DNA of 64,000 nt from Eikenella sp. (GTDB lineage: Bacteria > Pseudomonadota > Gammaproteobacteria > Burkholderiales > Neisseriaceae). Made by a program: the position numbers and the translations under genes. Positions 60,610 to 64,000 of this stretch are shown piece by piece (position 1 is the first letter of the stretch; every line of letters begins with the position of its first letter). Where the stretch lies: assembly GCA_030528345.1 (NCBI GenBank), contig JAUMZB010000001.1, positions 1 to 64,000 on the forward strand, given 5' to 3'. The notes below the pieces were generated by a model. It was given only the letters and a program-made list of their open reading frames with translations. It was not told the DNA's origin and did no database searches.

Positions 60610-61188
60610 TCAAAAATCCGACCGCCACGGCTCAATGTGCGTTTGCCCGGCGGCAATCATGATGGCCTGCAGATCAAAATGCTCGGCCGCCGCGGCTTCC
60701 TGCAAAGCCGTCAGCCGTTTGCCGCCCTCGGCTTTCAGCCGCGCCAATTCGGCCAGCTTTTCTTCGCCCAGCCGCTGCCGCAGCCATTCCGCCGCCTCGG
60801 CGATGTCCTTACTAAACCAGTAGTTGTGGCAGTGATGGCACAAGGCAGCGGCGTTGTCCGGGTGGTAGCGGATGGCATGGTGCCGCCGGCTGTAGTGGTG
60901 GCTGCACTGCAAACCGGTGTCACCCGGCGCATACTGCTTGCCGCACTTCTCGCAGCGGTAGCCCGCCCGGGCGCGCACCGCCCGCGAAAACGCGGCATCG
61001 GCAGCATTCAGCGTCCAGCCCTCGCGGTAGGTTTTTCCTTCTTTGAGCAAGCCGTCGATAATCCGCACTGTGTCGCTCAAGAGGTCGTAGAGGGCGGGCT
61101 GATACTTTTTGGCATCCCGCCGCCACGTCTTGATTTGGTTCAAATGGGCATCCACCGGGTCGGTGTCTTTAACTGTGATCACGGCCAT
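60610..61188 (-). CDS. HNH/NinG-like protein
   Basis: 192 residues with a zinc-bound CEKCGKQYAPGDTGLQCSHHYSRRHHAIRYHPDNAAALCHHCHNY core (Cys and His ligands of an HNH-type fold). May nick DNA or process recombination intermediates, as proposed for NinG/Rap. Confidence 0.82.
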   Translation of the reverse strand: MAVITVKDTDPVDAHLNQIKTWRRDAKKYQPALYDLLSDTVRIIDGLLKEGKTYREGWTLNAADAAFSRAVRARAGYRCEKCGKQYAPGDTGLQCSHHYSRRHHAIRYHPDNAAALCHHCHNYWFSKDIAEAAEWLRQRLGEEKLAELARLKAEGGKRLTALQEAAAAEHFDLQAIMIAAGQTHIEPWRSDF

Positions 61189-61189
61189 C

Positions 61190-61915
61190 TCACGCCTCCA
61201 TCGCCAAAAACTGATTCACAAACCCCACCACCCGCAGCATCTGCGCGCGGCTCAAAGTCATTTCGGTGCGGCCGCCGGCCTTGCGGATCACAAACGAGCC
61301 GTCCAAAAATCCGCCCACATTGATTTCCTCCGCCCAGTAGGGCTTCTCGTTGGCATTGGCCTGCAGCGGCAACATCGGCACCGCTACGGTTTCTTCCTGC
61401 TGCTGTACCGCCGCCGGCTTGGGTTCAGGCTTTGGTTTCAGGGCTTCTTCCGCCGGCTCGGTGCCGGCCAATACCCAGTGTCCGCGCCCTAGATTGACCA
61501 GCACGCCCGCTTTTTTCAGGTCGGTCAGCACATCGCCCATATTGCTGATGTGCGGCATGGCCTCTTTCAAATCCTTGGGCGACAGTTGTTGGCCGGGGCG
61601 GTCGCGGAAATAAGCGGCTACCTGTTTACGCTGGGTCGGCACGGTAAACATCATGCCCTTTACCTCTACTTTGGCTTCAGGTGTCGCCTGCTCCGCCGCC
61701 CGCCGCTGTGCCCACCATTCGCGCGACCAGTACAAGGTGCTGCCTGCAACGGTTTCGCTGTCGATAATGCCCAGCTCCTCCATTTTCACCACCGCGTCAG
61801 TGAGCAATTCACCGCTGATGCCGCTGGCCGTGGCAATGGCTTCCAGCGACATATTTCCGCCGTGCCGCATCACTTCGCTAATGCGGCCGATGGCCTGCTT
61901 TATCTTGTCTTCCAT
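61190..61915 (-). CDS. Early phage regulatory protein with winged-helix domains
   Basis: 241 residues from ATG 61915 (MEDKIKQAIGRISEVMRHGG). Two winged-helix-like units (MSLEAIATASGISGELLTDAVVKMEELGII and LSPKDLKEAMPHISNMGDVLTDLKKAGVLVNLG), a Pro/Glu linker, and a C-terminal SFVIRKAGGRTEMTLSRAQM segment. Specific role unknown. Confidence 0.75.
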   Translation of the reverse strand: MEDKIKQAIGRISEVMRHGGNMSLEAIATASGISGELLTDAVVKMEELGIIDSETVAGSTLYWSREWWAQRRAAEQATPEAKVEVKGMMFTVPTQRKQVAAYFRDRPGQQLSPKDLKEAMPHISNMGDVLTDLKKAGVLVNLGRGHWVLAGTEPAEEALKPKPEPKPAAVQQQEETVAVPMLPLQANANEKPYWAEEINVGGFLDGSFVIRKAGGRTEMTLSRAQMLRVVGFVNQFLAMEA

Positions 61916-61969
61916 TTTTACGTTTCCTTTTATTTCAATATCTTGCAAAAATCACAAGGCAAAAATTTT

Positions 61970-62125
61970 TTAATCTCCCGTTTTTTTAACGGTCGATTGC
62001 TTGCGTGCTGCGGCCATCTCTCTAATCTGCTGCTGTCGCTGCATCTGCCGTATCCGCTGCCGCGCCCGGTAGGCCGCGATTTCGGCACCGCTAAAACAGC
62101 GCCCTCGGTTTGGGTTGTATTTCAT
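61970..62125 (-). CDS. 51-aa basic phage protein
   Basis: MKYNPNRGRCFSGAEIAAYRARQRIRQMQRQQQIREMAAARK...; arginine/glutamine-rich helix, probably nucleic-acid binding. Overlaps the next upstream gene by four bases. Confidence 0.65.
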   Translation of the reverse strand: MKYNPNRGRCFSGAEIAAYRARQRIRQMQRQQQIREMAAARKQSTVKKTGD

Positions 62126-62376
62126 TGCTCTGCCCCCTGTTCGTCCGCCGGCTCATACACCACGCCGGCCATGCGCTCTAAATCATCCATCTGGGCATAC
62201 ACCGCCCGCAGTTTGGAGATTTCCGTCTCCCACGGCTCCGGCGGCAATACCTCCGCCGTCATCGGCACCGGCTCCGGCTCCGGCCCACAGGCGGTCGGGA
62301 TCACGCTCAAGCCCAGCCCAATCAACAGCGCGCCCACCGGGCGTGCTGCCCATAGTCTTAATGTTTCCGCTCTCAT
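62122..62376 (-). CDS. 84-aa phage protein with N-terminal hydrophobic segment
   Basis: PVGALLIGLGLSVIPTACG resembles a signal/lipobox ending in Cys, followed by an acidic soluble part. Possible small lipoprotein; unknown. Confidence 0.6.
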   Translation of the reverse strand: MRAETLRLWAARPVGALLIGLGLSVIPTACGPEPEPVPMTAEVLPPEPWETEISKLRAVYAQMDDLERMAGVVYEPADEQGAEQ

Positions 62377-62388
62377 TGCCCGCTCCCC

Positions 62389-63279
62389 TTAATGGATCAA
62401 CATTTCCGCAAACCGGCGCACCATTTCCGCATCCGCCGCCTGCCGGTTCATCCGGCTCAAACGCACCATCCCGCGCACCAACTTGTCCAAGCGCCGCGCA
62501 TTACCCGCCGCTGCCCGCACTAGTTCGGCCACCGTGTCCGCATCCGCCTCCGGCATCGCTGTGCCGGCAATCATGCCCAAGTCGGCATCGGGGATGGCGT
62601 CGCCCAAATCCAGCCTAAACGCCACCCGGCTGTAAAGTTGCTTCAGCTCGCCGTTTTTGCCGCGCAGATTCACCAGCAGGCGCGGCATACCGGCCAACAC
62701 CAAGCCCACGCCCGCTTTGTCGTGCACCCGGCGCAAACACTCCAAAGCCCGCAACGGCAGGTTTTCCGCTTCGTCCACCAAGATAATGCGACCGCTGTCT
62801 TTAAGCTTATTAATCACGCCGTCCATCAGCTCTCCCAAATTGCCGCGCGTATCCGAGCCCAGCATCTGCGCCAGCTTTTGCAACAACACTTTAGCGGTAT
62901 AGGTCGGGTCGGTATCCAGCAGCAACGCATCCGGGTTGTCTGCCTTATAGGCATTCAGGGCACGGGTTTTGCCCAAGCCGGCCTGCCCGTAGAGCACTAC
63001 CGCCTCGCCCTCCAAGTGCGCCAAGCGCAGCACATCACGCACCCGTTTGGCCGTAGGGGTATAAACATATGCCACCGTCAGCTTGCTGCCGGCCGCCTTT
63101 TCGCGCTGCTTGGCCAAAAACGCCTCCACCGCCTTTTCTACCGCCGCCACATCGCCGGCATATTTGCCTTTCAGGTATTGGTTGACCACCGGAGCTGTTA
63201 CGCCGATGGCGCGGGCTACGGCAGATTGCGTGGTGCCGGTTTGGCTGATATAGTCTTGCAAATCCTGTTGAATGCTCAT
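62389..63279 (-). CDS. Mu B-type transposition ATPase
   Basis: 296 residues. N-terminal HTH (TTQSAVARAIGVTAPVVNQYLKGKY), AAA+ domain with GQAGLGKTRA (Walker A) and RIILVDEAENL (Walker B), C-terminal DNA-binding helices. Selects target DNA and activates MuA; gives target immunity. Confidence 0.95.
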   Translation of the reverse strand: MSIQQDLQDYISQTGTTQSAVARAIGVTAPVVNQYLKGKYAGDVAAVEKAVEAFLAKQREKAAGSKLTVAYVYTPTAKRVRDVLRLAHLEGEAVVLYGQAGLGKTRALNAYKADNPDALLLDTDPTYTAKVLLQKLAQMLGSDTRGNLGELMDGVINKLKDSGRIILVDEAENLPLRALECLRRVHDKAGVGLVLAGMPRLLVNLRGKNGELKQLYSRVAFRLDLGDAIPDADLGMIAGTAMPEADADTVAELVRAAAGNARRLDKLVRGMVRLSRMNRQAADAEMVRRFAEMLIH

Positions 63280-63341
63280 TTTTTAATCCTTAAAAAGGGT
63301 TGTCAGGGTTTCAGGTAGCCTGTTGCCGCAGGCTGCCTGTT

Positions 63342-64000
63342 TTATTGCCCGCCGTGTTCGCGCTCCCACGCCTCGCGGTCGGATTCAAATAAAAACAACG
63401 GTTTTTTCTGTGTCGGCACCGGCTCGTATTCCGCCGCGCCGTTGCCCACCAACAAGCCGAAGTCCGGCTGCTGTTCGATACTGCGGCGGGTTTCCGCCTC
63501 GGCTAAGCGGATCATGTTCTCCGCCCGTTTGAGCTTGCCGCCTTTGCGGCGGGCATCCAGCCGGTCGCGTACCGTAACCGGCATCGCCGCCCGCTTATTG
63601 CCGTCCACCAGCGCCTTGCACAAAAAGCGCCCATCCATGTCGTACACATACACCGCAGAAGCGTCGTCGTAGTCGTAAGCCACCCGCACCGCCTCGCCGT
63701 GGTGCTCTGCCAAATCCACCGCAAAATAACGATTGGTAAACAGCTCAATCTCCCCGCGAAACACCTTACGGATTTCCTGCGGCCGAAACATCGTCTCCAA
63801 TTCCTGCGGCGCCAGCCAATCGGCTACCAAGTTTTCCTGCGCCATGCGCAAGTCGCGGTATTCCAGCGGCGTGTAGTGGCTGCCGTCCGCCTTTTTCGGC
63901 AACCCGCCGTGCGGGCGGTTGTTGTAGTCGGCAATACACTGCATCACATCCGTCCGGAATTGCTCCCAGCGCGGCAATTTGGCCTTGTAGCGCTGCTGCT
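63342..64000 (-). CDS. Mu A-type transposase, C-terminal part
   Basis: About 219 residues are visible; the start lies beyond the window. ADYNNRPHGGLPKK closes the DDE integrase core and is followed by the beta-barrel and C-terminal MuB/ClpX-contacting region (KRAENMIRLAEAETRRSIEQQ...). The catalytic DDE residues are outside. A full DUS (63310-63321) lies between it and muB. Confidence 0.92.
   Translation of the reverse strand, partial: QQRYKAKLPRWEQFRTDVMQCIADYNNRPHGGLPKKADGSHYTPLEYRDLRMAQENLVADWLAPQELETMFRPQEIRKVFRGEIELFTNRYFAVDLAEHHGEAVRVAYDYDDASAVYVYDMDGRFLCKALVDGNKRAAMPVTVRDRLDARRKGGKLKRAENMIRLAEAETRRSIEQQPDFGLLVGNGAAEYEPVPTQKKPLFLFESDREAWEREHGGQ

Larger units (their letters stand above)
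26828..64000 (-). mobile_element. Mu-like transposable prophage (right end through partial MuA)
   Basis: Begins with TG at 26828, the terminal dinucleotide of Mu-family elements, inside a truncated host DUS. Gene order and content (MuA, MuB, Gam, gp16-like, Mor, lysis, terminase, portal, gp30, gpG, protease/scaffold, capsid, sheath, tube, tape measure, gp43-48 baseplate, fibre, Com) follow phage Mu. The left end, repressor and most of MuA lie beyond the window. No late gene is visibly broken, so it may be functional. Confidence 0.95.

Noticed and set aside
26828-64000. CRISPR array or invertible fibre segment
   Set aside because: No regularly spaced direct repeats and no recombinase-flanked inverted fibre cassette were seen.

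Overview
The window looks like a chromosome of the Neisseriaceae, most likely an Eikenella-type organism. The 12-mer AGGCTACCTGAA (the Eikenella dialect of the neisserial DNA uptake sequence, DUS) is scattered throughout, often as inverted pairs that double as terminators. The tmRNA tag is ANDETYALAA, and the core genes (lptFG, metXW, pilU, pilW-rodZ-ispG, rlmN) are neisserial in type. Base composition is high in GC, apart from one strongly AT-rich island.

Positions 1-26827 are host chromosome. Plus strand: the tail of a periplasmic protein, lptF-lptG, then ribE / PlsC-like acyltransferase / trmJ / a small ORF / a DUF1853 gene in tight overlaps, then uvrB and later nadK. Minus strand: miaA with an RDD-family membrane gene, metX-metW, rpsU, a nitronate monooxygenase, a DUF815 ATPase, pilU next to a tyrosine recombinase, a spermidine synthase-like gene, a nitroreductase, rlmN-pilW-rodZ-ispG, and ndk. 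The tmRNA gene ssrA is intact. Accessory pieces are an AT-rich caspase-like gene broken by an amber codon (8853-9629), a broken small lipoprotein gene (6303-6697), two families of short terminal-inverted-repeat elements, and a REP-like palindrome.

Positions 26828-64000 are most of a Mu-like transposable prophage, all on the minus strand except one gene. Its right end (TG at 26828, two 18-bp end repeats 22 bp apart) cuts a host DUS inverted pair in half. Read in the phage's own direction from the right edge of the window: MuA (partial), MuB, an early block (HTH, HNH, DUF2786, Gam, HU), a gp16-like protein, a Mor/C-type activator, lysis genes (endolysin, holin-like, nested Rz/Rz1), terminase, portal, gp30, gpG, protease/scaffold, capsid, the contractile tail (sheath, tube, frameshifted chaperone, tape measure, baseplate, fibre), and finally a cassette in the Mu mom position. 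That cassette is Com, a 50-aa protein, an ABC-ATPase/GNAT fusion and a formyltransferase-like protein: a candidate DNA-modification system different from Mu Mom.

The most striking unlisted signal is a set of five sites at the heads of late transcription units (endolysin, portal, protease/scaffold, gp41, gp46). Each has a dyad CCS-NN-TGA-N6-TCA-NN-CGG and, at exactly the same distance (dyad centre to -43.5), a -10 of the form NANAAT. This is the geometry expected of Mor/C-activated promoters, and a Mor-family gene lies directly before the first of them. At least four of the promoters start inside a hairpin that would terminate or occlude read-through RNA, and two are predicted to give leaderless mRNAs.
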